Shown here: positions 34,180 through 42,075 of the stretch, piece by piece
How positions within the stretch are numbered: position 1 is the stretch's first letter
Layout of the letters: each line of letters begins with the position of its first letter
Assembly (NCBI GenBank): GCA_965221655.1
Contig: OZ244906.1
Coordinates: forward strand, 868,001 to 932,000
DNA length: 64,000 nt
Origin: Bin107 sp965221655
GTDB lineage: Bacteria > UBA8248
Reading direction: 5' to 3'
Translations under genes and position numbers: made by a program
The notes under the pieces: model-generated
The model's database searches: none
What the model was told of the DNA's origin: nothing
The model's input: the letters and a program-made list of their open reading frames with translations, nothing else

Positions 34180-35664
34180 TCATCCGCGCGTCGGCTCCTG
34201 CCGCACCAGTGCGGCGGCCAGGCGCGTCGCACGCGCGTTCGAGGAAAGAACCACTGCGCCCGCCTCCTCCAGAATCCTCCTCTGTTCATCCAAACCCTGC
34301 GGGTCTTCCGCCGTTCCCACCACCGAGGCGACGAAGAGCGGTTTGCGCGGCCCTGCTCCCCGGATCGCGCGCGCCAGGGGGGTCGCCGGGTCCACCGCGC
34401 TTCCCCTGCCCAGAATCAGGTCGAACAGGACGACGCCGACCCTTGTGTCCTCCCCCGCCCGGGCCAGCATTTCGGCGCGCGTTTCGGGATCGATCATCGG
34501 GTGGGGCTTGCCGAGCGTGTATTTATCGTCTCCCAGATCGAGAATCCGGTGGAGTCCATTTTCCTCGTTCCAGGAAACGGCACCGAGCAGCGACTCCAGT
34601 ATGAGGCGGCTTTCGTGGGCGAGCGTGCCGCCCGCAAAAAGTCCCAAAACCCCCGCGCCCGCCAGGTCCTCCGGGGGGCCGAGAGCTGCGCGTTTCTCCT
34701 CGATTTCCACCTGCGCATCGTCGGGGGGGCGTTGCCCGCCCCCGAGAATCGCCGCGACGGCGTGGCCCGCTTCTTCCAGAGTCTGCGCCCAGTCGGGGTT
34801 GTGCGCCCCCAGAAAACAGACGACGTGCGGCTTGCCGAGACGCGCAAGCGCGCCCTCGATTTTCGGCAGCACCTCGGGCGCCGGAGGTTTGGAGACGAGC
34901 GCTACGACCTCGGTTTCGGGGTCGTCCGCCAGAAAGTCGAGCGCGTGGAGCGTCATCCGCCCGCCCACCTCGGCGGAGAGGTCACGCCCTCCTACGCCGA
35001 TGCCGTGCGAGATGCCCTCCCCCAGAGCGTCGAGTTGCGAGGCGAGCGCCTGCAGGCCCGTGCCCGAGGCCGCGACGCAGCCCACCCGCCCCGGCCGCAC
35101 CACGTTGGCGAAACCCAGCCCCACGCCGCCCAGGTAAGCCGTTCCGCAGTCCGGCCCCATGAGCAACAGATCGCGCGCCACGGCCTCACGCTTAAGCGCT
35201 ACCTCGTCTTCCACCGCCACGTTGTCGCTGAACAAAAACACGTGCAGCCCGCTCTCGAGTGCGGTCATGGCCTCACGGGCGGCGTAGGCACCGGGCACGG
35301 AGACCATTGCAAGGCTCGCCTCGGGGTCCGCCGCGAGCGCACCAGCCAGGTTCGATGGAGCGAAACCACGCGCGGCGGACTCAGCCGCCCCTCCTTGCGT
35401 GAGGAAGGCCTTTGCTTCCTCGATGGCCCCCCGCGCACGCTCTTCAGAGTCCGCCTCCACGGCCAGAATCAGATCGTTCGGCCCGGCGGAGACGCCTTCT
35501 TCAGCGACCAGTCCTGCACGGAGAATAATCTCGTGATTCATGGGCGTGCCCATAAGCGCCGCCATCTCGGAAACGCCCGTTCTCCCGCGAATCGTGCGCG
35601 CAAGGCGCATGAGTTTGACCGAATCCTGGTAGAAGGAGGGCAGGACGAGGCTGGCGAGGGGCAA
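34180..35664 (-). CDS. fdrA: FdrA-family acyl-CoA synthetase-like protein
   Basis: About 494 residues of the FdrA family, related to the succinyl-CoA synthetase alpha subunit. Family features are SFYQDSVKLMRLARTI and MAALMGTPMNHEI at the start, LLMGPDCGTAYLGGVGLGFAN, AASGTGLQALASQLDALG and GIGVGGRDLSAEVGG. In E. coli, FdrA with YlbE and YlbF is needed for oxamate carbamoyltransfer in allantoin breakdown; a carbamoyl- or acyl-transfer role is therefore plausible. The start is TTG at 35664, 4 nt after the stop of the preceding small gene, since the FYQDSV block must be close to the N-terminus; the Shine-Dalgarno is weak, implying coupling. Confidence 0.85.
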   Translation of the reverse strand: MPLASLVLPSFYQDSVKLMRLARTIRGRTGVSEMAALMGTPMNHEIILRAGLVAEEGVSAGPNDLILAVEADSEERARGAIEEAKAFLTQGGAAESAARGFAPSNLAGALAADPEASLAMVSVPGAYAAREAMTALESGLHVFLFSDNVAVEDEVALKREAVARDLLLMGPDCGTAYLGGVGLGFANVVRPGRVGCVAASGTGLQALASQLDALGEGISHGIGVGGRDLSAEVGGRMTLHALDFLADDPETEVVALVSKPPAPEVLPKIEGALARLGKPHVVCFLGAHNPDWAQTLEEAGHAVAAILGGGQRPPDDAQVEIEEKRAALGPPEDLAGAGVLGLFAGGTLAHESRLILESLLGAVSWNEENGLHRILDLGDDKYTLGKPHPMIDPETRAEMLARAGEDTRVGVVLFDLILGRGSAVDPATPLARAIRGAGPRKPLFVASVVGTAEDPQGLDEQRRILEEAGAVVLSSNARATRLAAALVRQEPTRG

Positions 35665-35668
35665 GGGG

Positions 35669-35848
35669 CTATTCTTTCGCGGGCGGGACGAAGGGCTCGT
35701 CCGTATTCTCAAAGGAGGCCGACGCCATCTTCTCGAACATCTCCGCCGCCTCCTCCGCCAGGGCGGTGGCGCGCGCATCGTCCACGAGACCGAAGACCGT
35801 GTGCGCCATGTGCAGGAGGCACGCGGCGGCCTGTGCTCGCTCACTCAT
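35669..35848 (-). CDS. 59-aa small helical protein in the fdrA operon
   Basis: This short gene overlaps the UbiX-like stop as ATGA and ends 4 nt before fdrA. The product starts MSERAQAAACLLHMAHTVFG, continues as an acidic amphipathic helix (ATALAEEAAEMFEKMAS) and ends in a Pro-rich tail (DEPFVPPAKE). I know no family for it. The exact start/stop overlaps on both sides and helix-like composition support a real gene. A chaperone-like or small subunit role for FdrA or the flavoprotein is speculation. Confidence 0.65.
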   Translation of the reverse strand: MSERAQAAACLLHMAHTVFGLVDDARATALAEEAAEMFEKMASASFENTDEPFVPPAKE

Positions 35849-36465
35849 TGACTCGCTCCGTCATCGCTCTCGCGCACAGACGCCGACGTTCTGCGTTCGG
35901 GGTGCTGCCCCGCCCAGCGTTCAAAGAGGTTTTGCTCCAGCCCCAAGGACGTGAGCGTCTTGCCCACGACGTGGTCGACCAAATCCTCCATCGTCTTCGG
36001 CCTGAAGTAAAACCCGGGCGAAGCGGGGAGGATGGACACCCCTATCGACGCGAGCTTGTGCATGTTCTCCAGATGAATCGCGGAGAGCGGCATCTCGCGC
36101 GGCACAAGAACAAGGCGCTTTTGCTCCTTGAGCATCACATCCGCCGAGCGGCAGATGAGGTTCTCCCCCGTGCCCGCGGCTATTTGTCCAAGCGTCTTGA
36201 GCGAGCAGGGGGCTATGGCCATCGCGTCGAAGCCCGCACTCCCGCTCGCGGGGCGTGCGCCGATGTCGCCTTCGGGGTGCACGACGCTCGCCCAGGACTG
36301 GAGGCGGGCCAAGTCCACGTCCGTCTCGTAGTCGAGCACGCGCACGCCCGCTTTCGAGACGACCAGGTGGGTCTCCACGTCGGGATATGCCTCGTGGAGC
36401 ACCTCCATCAGGCGCACGCCGTATATCGACCCCGAAGCCCCTGTTATAGCGACTACCAGCTTCAT
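35845..36465 (-). CDS. UbiX/Pad1-family flavin prenyltransferase-like flavoprotein
   Basis: A 206-residue flavoprotein with the UbiX opening VVAITGASGSIYGVRLMEVL, the APCSLKTLGQIAAGTGENLICRSADVMLKE-type core (residues ~85-115), VLVPREMPLSAIHLENM and ASPGFYF. UbiX makes prenylated FMN for UbiD decarboxylases. No UbiD is in the window, so this copy may serve a distant decarboxylase or have another flavin role. It overlaps the following small gene by 4 nt and lies 19 nt after a beta-hydroxyacid dehydrogenase. Confidence 0.87.
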   Translation of the reverse strand: MKLVVAITGASGSIYGVRLMEVLHEAYPDVETHLVVSKAGVRVLDYETDVDLARLQSWASVVHPEGDIGARPASGSAGFDAMAIAPCSLKTLGQIAAGTGENLICRSADVMLKEQKRLVLVPREMPLSAIHLENMHKLASIGVSILPASPGFYFRPKTMEDLVDHVVGKTLTSLGLEQNLFERWAGQHPERRTSASVRESDDGASQ

Positions 36466-36484
36466 CGAACGAGCCCGCCCATCG

Positions 36485-37375
36485 TCACAGAATCGTCTTT
36501 ACGATTTTTTCGTAATCGCGATACAACAGCGTAAAGTCTTCTTCCATCATTCCACGCTTGACGGCCTTGCGCAAAAGAGCGAGCGTGGCCTCTCCCTGGG
36601 CCGTGTGCGCCTTGCGTTTTTTGCCCATTTCGACGGCCATGCCCACGTCCTTGATCATGTTGTAGACGCGAGACTTGCCGTCCCACTTTTCCGAGAGGAT
36701 ATGATTCGGAAAACGGAACTGGCTCGCGTAGCTGCGCGCGTTCGACACGTTGAAGACGCGAATCATGTCCTCGAGCCGTATCCCCATCTTCTCGGCGAGC
36801 TTCCCGCCCTCGCAGGTGGCCGCGAAGATGGAGTGGCACACCATGTTGTGAATGAGCTTGAGCGTGTGGCCCGCACCGCTCTCGCCCAGATGAAAAAGGT
36901 TGTCGGCAATCGGCCTGAGAAACCTCTTCGTCCTACGGAACGCCGCCGCGTCTCCGCCTATCATCAGCGTGAGCGTACCGGCCGCAGCACCCGTCGAGCC
37001 ACCGCTCATTCCGGCATCGAGATAAGCCACGCCCTTCGCCTTGGCGCGCCGGGCGATTTTGCGGGTAACGGCGGGGTCCGAACTCGTGAAATCGTAGATC
37101 ACCAGGTTCTTGCGCGCGTTCGCCAGCACGCCGTCCCTGCCCTTCAGGCACGCCTCGATTTCGGGCGAACCCGGCACCACGAAAAAGAGCACGCTCGCCT
37201 CGGCGGCCATCGCACCAGGCTCGGCCACCCCGACGCCGCGTTTTCGCTCCCAGGACGCGCGCGCCTCGGGGTCTACGTCCCACACGAGGAGGGGAATCTT
37301 CGCCTTGTGGAAGTTGGCAGCCACGCCGCTCCCCATGCTCCCGAGACCCACCACGCCGACTTTCGCTTGCGCCAT
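36485..37375 (-). CDS. NAD(P)-dependent beta-hydroxyacid dehydrogenase
   Basis: A 296-residue 3-hydroxyisobutyrate/tartronate-semialdehyde-reductase-like enzyme: Rossmann GVVGLGSMGSGVAANFHKA at the N-terminus, substrate block YLDAGMSGGSTGAAAGTL (DxxxSGG) and catalytic Lys in GHTLKLIHNMV. It is the first gene of the fdrA operon. A tartronate-semialdehyde or related reductase would fit a ureide/glyoxylate catabolic route, but that is inferred. The 215 nt upstream hold no gene I can see. Confidence 0.9.
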   Translation of the reverse strand: MAQAKVGVVGLGSMGSGVAANFHKAKIPLLVWDVDPEARASWERKRGVGVAEPGAMAAEASVLFFVVPGSPEIEACLKGRDGVLANARKNLVIYDFTSSDPAVTRKIARRAKAKGVAYLDAGMSGGSTGAAAGTLTLMIGGDAAAFRRTKRFLRPIADNLFHLGESGAGHTLKLIHNMVCHSIFAATCEGGKLAEKMGIRLEDMIRVFNVSNARSYASQFRFPNHILSEKWDGKSRVYNMIKDVGMAVEMGKKRKAHTAQGEATLALLRKAVKRGMMEEDFTLLYRDYEKIVKTIL

Positions 37376-37590
37376 ATCCTTCGTTTCTCCCTGAACGCCT
37401 ATGGAGGGAACGGCCCCTGCCCGTGGTCACCGCATGGGCGAGAAAACCTGCGCGACCGGGGCGATGGCCGTTCGCGCGACAAAATGCATGCCGCGAACCT
37501 GACGAGGAAACCAAAGCCCGTCTTGCAACATTCCCGCAACCCTGCCGCGCCGAACATCCAGGTGCGCACGATGCCAGACAATCAATCCCA

Positions 37591-39318
37591 CTACGCGCCC
37601 GCTTCCTCCGCGGCCGGGGCGTGCGCCTTGAGCGGGTCTTGCCCGAAGAGAATCTCGCCGCCCTCCCCGCGCGAGAGGCGCGTGACGAAACTGCAATCTC
37701 TCTCGTTCGTCTCCGGATAATCCAGCCGAAAGTGCGCCCCCCGGCTTTCCTGCCTGTTCAGCGCGGCGGTGGCGAGCAATTTGCCGAGCAGCGCGAGGTT
37801 GCGAACCGAAAGCGCGCTCTCGAGCTCTTGTCCGCGCGTTTTCTGCGAGGTGCGCGAAGCGGGGTCGAGCCGCATGCGCGGAATCTCCTCATACTCGATG
37901 CGCCCGAACTCCTCCAGCGCAGCCCGGCAACCACTGGCGTCGCGTATGGGGCCGAGCTTCTCGTGGGCGAGCAGACGGCAGCGCATCCGCACGTCCTTCT
38001 GGAAAGGCCCCTCTTCGCGCGCAAGAAGCGCCTCCACCCAGGCGCGCTCGGCCGCGGGAATGTCGCCCGGCGTCTGCGGGGCGTCCCCCGCCTCCCGCAC
38101 CCGTGCCGCCGCCGCCCTGCCCGCCCGTCTCCCGTAGACCAGAGAAGCGGAGAGTGCGGAGCCGCCGATGCGGTTTCCACCGTGGATGCCGCCCCCCGTT
38201 TCGCCCGCCGCCCAAAGGCCGGGCGCGCGCGTTCTGCCGTTTACGTCGATCTCGAGACCCCCGAGCCAGGTGTGGCTGCCCGGCGCCACTTCGAGAGGCG
38301 TTTTGGTGATGTCGATGCCCCTGGAGAGGCAGGTCTTGTAGACGTGGGGAATCTGCCTCTGGATAGTCTCCATGGGCACGGCGGTAGCGTCCATGTAGAT
38401 GCCGCCGGTGAGACCCGCGCGGCCCGCGTGAATCTCCTTCGCCATGGCGAGAATGACCTCGCTGCGCGTACTCTTCTCCGCCGTGTCGGGGAAGTAGCGC
38501 TTCAGGAACGCCTCGCCCTCTCTGTTCAGGAACACGGCGCCTGCGTTGATAAACCCCGTGGGGTGGGGCGCAAAGCCAAAGAGCTCCTCCGGGGCGCAGC
38601 ACATGGCCTGAAAGTCGATCATCTCGATACCCAGCAGGGGAACGCCCGCACGAAAGCCCAGCACGTAGCCGTCGCCCGTGACCTGGGGCGGGTTGTCGTT
38701 CACGTAGAACAGCCCGCTGCCGCCGCCGGTCGCCAGAATCACCTCCCGCGCGGCGTAGACCATGAGGCGTCCACGCGAGTAGTCCACCCCCCATGCACCC
38801 GTGACGCACCCGCCCTCGGTGATGAGGTCCACAATCGCCGTGTGGGGGTGCTGGCCGATGCGCGCATCCCCCCGCAGACGCTTCGAGAGCACCTTCGTCA
38901 CCATGTTGCCCGTGGTGTCGTGGTGGTGCAGGGCGCGGGGATAGGTATGGCTGGGGAACATCTTGAGATCGAGCGCGCCTTCGTCGTCGGTGATGAACTC
39001 GGCCCCCCACTCGCGCAGGTCGCGCACGACGTCGATGATGTCGTGCACCCACACCCCGGCCAGTTGCGGGTCGATGAGCTCGCCGCCGTATTTCAAAATT
39101 TCCTGCAAGTGGAGCTCAGGGCTGTCGCCCGGAGCCATCGCCGCCGCGAAGCCGCCGCGCGCCACCGTCGTCGTGCCGCTCGTGGCCCTGCCCTTGGTGA
39201 CCTGGACGACGCGCACGCCCGCCTGCGCGCACTCGAAGGCGGCCATCGTACCCGCTGCTCCGCCGCCTATGATCAGCACGTCGGTCTCGTGCCGCTCCTG
39301 TGGGATGCTTTCCGCCAT
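37591..39318 (-). CDS. FAD-dependent fumarate reductase/succinate dehydrogenase flavoprotein-like oxidoreductase
   Basis: About 575 residues. The FAD Rossmann motif is VLIIGGGAAGTMAAFECAQ near residue 14-32. HHHDTTGNMV, VILATGGGSGLFY, the capping-domain block ending PGSHTWLGGLEID and the C-terminal FAD block GGNRIGGSALSASLVYGRRAG match the FrdA/SdhA/AprA/NadB superfamily. No Fe-S or membrane subunit gene is adjacent, so it may act with a distant partner or as a soluble oxidase/reductase. ATG at 39316-39318 has GGAGAGGAGCGAG upstream. Substrate unknown. Confidence 0.85.
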   Translation of the reverse strand: MAESIPQERHETDVLIIGGGAAGTMAAFECAQAGVRVVQVTKGRATSGTTTVARGGFAAAMAPGDSPELHLQEILKYGGELIDPQLAGVWVHDIIDVVRDLREWGAEFITDDEGALDLKMFPSHTYPRALHHHDTTGNMVTKVLSKRLRGDARIGQHPHTAIVDLITEGGCVTGAWGVDYSRGRLMVYAAREVILATGGGSGLFYVNDNPPQVTGDGYVLGFRAGVPLLGIEMIDFQAMCCAPEELFGFAPHPTGFINAGAVFLNREGEAFLKRYFPDTAEKSTRSEVILAMAKEIHAGRAGLTGGIYMDATAVPMETIQRQIPHVYKTCLSRGIDITKTPLEVAPGSHTWLGGLEIDVNGRTRAPGLWAAGETGGGIHGGNRIGGSALSASLVYGRRAGRAAAARVREAGDAPQTPGDIPAAERAWVEALLAREEGPFQKDVRMRCRLLAHEKLGPIRDASGCRAALEEFGRIEYEEIPRMRLDPASRTSQKTRGQELESALSVRNLALLGKLLATAALNRQESRGAHFRLDYPETNERDCSFVTRLSRGEGGEILFGQDPLKAHAPAAEEAGA

Positions 39319-39528
39319 CTCGCTCCTCTCCTCGCCGCCGGCGATGCCCGGGTGCGTTGCAGAGCGCATCCTAAAGCATTTCATGAAAAAACGCCCGCCG
39401 CGTCCGGTACTGGAATCAGACGAGAAAAACGGCAGATGGCCGCATGATTTGCAGATTCGGGAAAAGAGACTTCCACCCGCCGCGGGGGACTTTCTCGGGG
39501 TGTGCAGGCTTTCGCTTCCGCTCGTGCC

Positions 39529-40782
39529 TTAGTGCGCGAGCATCTCCACCATCTTCTCTGCGCAAACGTCGGCGAAGGCCGCGTCGTTGATGTGCAAATC
39601 GAGCGAGAGGATTTCTCCCTTATCGAGATGCCGCGTCAGTGCCTCGGCGAAAGCGGCGTCCGCCTCGGGCGCACGCCACGCACCCTTCTCGCGGCCCTCC
39701 AGATCGTGCGTCTTGCGCTTGGTGTGTTCGCTGTAGCCCCGGGTCGGTATGAGGACGCAAACGGGACCCCGGGCGCGGTTGAGTTTTTCGGCCATGAGGA
39801 CGCCCAGCTCCTCGAACTCTTCCTTGGTCGTGCGCATCAGCAGATTCTGGGCGTTGTACTGGAAAAACGCCCGCTCCCGATACTTCTCGGGCACGCGTCC
39901 CGTCCAGAAATTCGCGTGGTCGAGTGCACCGGGCGCGACGACCTGGGGGATGCCCGCCGCACCCGCCGCCTCGAGCCTGCCGGGACCCGCGCTGTACACG
40001 CCGTCCACGAGCAGATCCGTGAGTTCGTGCGTGGTTACATCCACCACGCCCGCCAGCTCGCCCAGAGCGGCCAGCGATTCGAGGGCGCGTCCGCCCGGCC
40101 CCGACGCATGAAAGAACATGACCTCATAGCCCGCCTCACGGAGTCTTTGCTCCACGCGATCGACGCAAGCCGCCGTACCCCCGAACGAGGATACCCCCAC
40201 CAGCGGGGGTCCCCCCGCCTCTGCGGCATTTCGCAGGCCCGCACGCAGCGTCATGCCCGCAAGGGCCGCCGCCGCGTTGCGCAGAACGCCCCGCGTGATG
40301 CGGTTGAGCGACAAATCCCCGATGGAGGGAAACATGACGACGTCGCTCTCCGCCACGTACCACTGCACGGCGGCCGTCGCCGCAACGACGCTCACCATCA
40401 CCTTGGGTGCGAGGGGCGGCAAGGCGCGCATGATGCCGCAGGCCATGGAGGTTCCGTTCGCCCCGCCCAGGCCGACCGCGCCCGCGATTTCCCCGCGCCC
40501 GAACCTCTCGAGCACGATTTTTCGCCCGCCCTCGACCATGACCTCCGAGGCCGCGTTGCGCTCCATTTGCGCGAGGTCGTCCCACCGCCTTCCCGCCGCC
40601 GCAGCCACGGCCCCGCCGTCCACGTGCACACCGTCCGCCTCGTGCGGCCTGCACGACAAATCGATGAACAAGGGCGCGACGCCGCACTCCTCGAGCGCGT
40701 CGGCGAGAAAGCGCGCTTCCGCCCCCTTGCTGTCCATCGTCGCCAGCACCGCTACGCCCGGAATTTTCTTATCCACATTCAT
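39529..40782 (-). CDS. UPF0261/Tm-1-like ATP-binding domain protein
   Basis: A 417-residue protein of the UPF0261 family: GVAVLATMDSKGAEARFLAD at the start, IAGAVGLGGANGTSMACGIM in the middle, SLNRITRGVLRNAAAALAGM, and VVAPGALDHANFW late. The family is the bacterial match of the N-terminal, ATP-binding half of tomato Tm-1; the enzymatic reaction is not known to me. ATG at 40780-40782 has GGAAGGCG 6 nt upstream. The partner gene for the other Tm-1 half lies upstream on the same strand, with 154 nt between that contain a 15-nt palindrome. Confidence 0.88.
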   Translation of the reverse strand: MNVDKKIPGVAVLATMDSKGAEARFLADALEECGVAPLFIDLSCRPHEADGVHVDGGAVAAAAGRRWDDLAQMERNAASEVMVEGGRKIVLERFGRGEIAGAVGLGGANGTSMACGIMRALPPLAPKVMVSVVAATAAVQWYVAESDVVMFPSIGDLSLNRITRGVLRNAAAALAGMTLRAGLRNAAEAGGPPLVGVSSFGGTAACVDRVEQRLREAGYEVMFFHASGPGGRALESLAALGELAGVVDVTTHELTDLLVDGVYSAGPGRLEAAGAAGIPQVVAPGALDHANFWTGRVPEKYRERAFFQYNAQNLLMRTTKEEFEELGVLMAEKLNRARGPVCVLIPTRGYSEHTKRKTHDLEGREKGAWRAPEADAAFAEALTRHLDKGEILSLDLHINDAAFADVCAEKMVEMLAH

Positions 40783-40866
40783 CGAAACGCCTTCCGCCAC
40801 CGATGGAATTTATTGGGAAACGCTCCCTCCCGCCGAAGGGCAAGCCCCGCGTGTCCATCCCCTCTT

Positions 40867-40881
40867 GCGTACGTCGTACGC
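40867..40881. promoter_or_regulatory. Perfect palindrome, operator candidate
   Basis: GCGTACGTCGTACGC is two 7-nt arms around one base, 85 nt upstream of the UPF0261 start and inside the gap between the two Tm-1-type genes. It resembles a binding site for a dimeric repressor. No regulator gene is nearby. Confidence 0.35.
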
Positions 40882-40936
40882 GATCGGGCGGCCACGCGGC
40901 ATCCACGCAAACGATGCGCACCCATGCCTTGGCCGC

Positions 40937-41773
40937 TTATTTGCGAAGACGCACCGCCTTGAACCCCTTGGTCGCCCTGGGCACCGCATCTTCTACCGGA
41001 AAGCGCTCCGCCGAGGAGCCACCCACGTAGCCGTCGAAGCGCCCCTCGAGGTCGAGCAGACTCTCGAAGTCCGCAGGCGTCTCGATGGCTCCCCCGTGGC
41101 AGGTGAAGATTCTCTCCTCATACTTCGGCAAGAGAGCATCCAGTGCCGCCGCCGCCCTCTGCGCAGCCTCTTCAACGGGCATCACCGTCTTCGAGCCGAT
41201 GGACCCGCCCGAGCTGTTCCCGAAATGGATGATTAGGTTGTCGACGCCCGCCTCCGCCATGGCGAGGGCCTCTGCGGGCGTGGTAACGAAAGCCTTGGTG
41301 AACAGGCCCTTTCGGTGCGCATAGGCGAGCACGTCGACTTCGCGGGCAAAGCCCATGCCCGTCTCCTCGAGATCCTTTCGGAAATTGCCGTCGATGAGGG
41401 CAACGGTGGGGCAATTCATCACCCCGTCAAAACCCGCCGCCGCAAGCCTGTCGACGAAGGAGGACATGTTGCGCGTCGGGTCGGCTCCCAGCACGCCCGC
41501 CACGACGGGACACTCGCGCACGACGTTCAAAACCGCGCGCTCGCCCAGTTCCAGCGTGATGGCGTTTGCGTCTCCGATGGGGAGATAGCCCGCCATCGAG
41601 CTCAACCCCTGCATCCGGTAGTAGGCGAGGTTGAAGGTGGTAACGAGGTCCGCCCCGCCGCGCGCGGCGAACTTTGCCGTAATGCCGCTACCGCACAGAG
41701 CGTCGTAGACGGCGCGTCCGGCTTCCCTCTGCTTCCGCAAGCGTGCGAGAACTTCCTCTCGTGTAACGTTCAT
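40937..41773 (-). CDS. Phosphoenolpyruvate hydrolase-like TIM-barrel protein (Tm-1 C-terminal half type)
   Basis: About 278 residues of the PF09370-type TIM-barrel family. Conserved blocks are GSGITAKFAARGGADLVTTFN at residues ~28-48, YRMQGLSSMAGYLPIGDANA, GVLGADPTRNM, GFDGVMNCPTVALIDG and IIHFGNSSGG. Its relatives are annotated as phosphoenolpyruvate hydrolases or as the second domain of plant and fungal Tm-1 proteins. ATG at 41771-41773 has GGAGC upstream. It precedes the UPF0261 gene, so the two halves are encoded side by side and probably form a complex. Confidence 0.87.
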   Translation of the reverse strand: MNVTREEVLARLRKQREAGRAVYDALCGSGITAKFAARGGADLVTTFNLAYYRMQGLSSMAGYLPIGDANAITLELGERAVLNVVRECPVVAGVLGADPTRNMSSFVDRLAAAGFDGVMNCPTVALIDGNFRKDLEETGMGFAREVDVLAYAHRKGLFTKAFVTTPAEALAMAEAGVDNLIIHFGNSSGGSIGSKTVMPVEEAAQRAAAALDALLPKYEERIFTCHGGAIETPADFESLLDLEGRFDGYVGGSSAERFPVEDAVPRATKGFKAVRLRK

Positions 41774-42075
41774 GCTCAGCTCCATTCCGCGCGGAGGCGA
41801 CGGAGAGAATTTCGCGCGCATCGCCGGTTTTGCGCCTTCCGATTTTCCGCGAGCGCGCCCTTTTGATTTTCTTGCTTGATAACACGCCCGCCTTTGTGTG
41901 AAAATAGGGTAAAGAGGACAGGCGTAGGGCCTTCAAAATCATATCGTTTGCAAGGCAGGCTTCAAGTGGTCCCGTTCGCCCGAGCCGCTCCGCCTCCCAA
42001 GAGGTGGAGCGGTACGGGACCACGCCTTGCCCGAAAGCGCTTTCCCAACGCGGCGGGAGCGGCAATACATTGCGC
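41774..42075. repeat. 302-nt gene-free stretch with a compound hairpin (41950-42030)
   Basis: No gene is seen here. Three nested pairings are exact or nearly so: GCAAGGC (41950-41956) with GCCTTGC (42024-42030), GTGGTCCCGT (41966-41975) with ACGGGACCAC (42014-42023), and CCGCTCCGCCTC with GAGGTGGAGCGG (one G-T pair) around a short CCAA loop. It lies downstream of the minus-strand BatA-like gene. The T-tract expected of a terminator is missing (AAACGATATGATTTTG follows on the minus strand). It could be a small structured RNA, a mobile palindromic repeat or a factor-assisted terminator. Confidence 0.5.

Noticed and set aside
34135..36534. Plus-strand open frame of 799 codons opposite fdrA and the UbiX-like gene
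   Set aside because: Antisense shadow; composition is not protein-like and it has no start signal.
41966..42023. tRNA or SRP RNA in the compound hairpin
   Set aside because: Only 58 nt lie between the outer arms, with no T-loop or anticodon arm and none of the conserved SRP RNA loop sequence.
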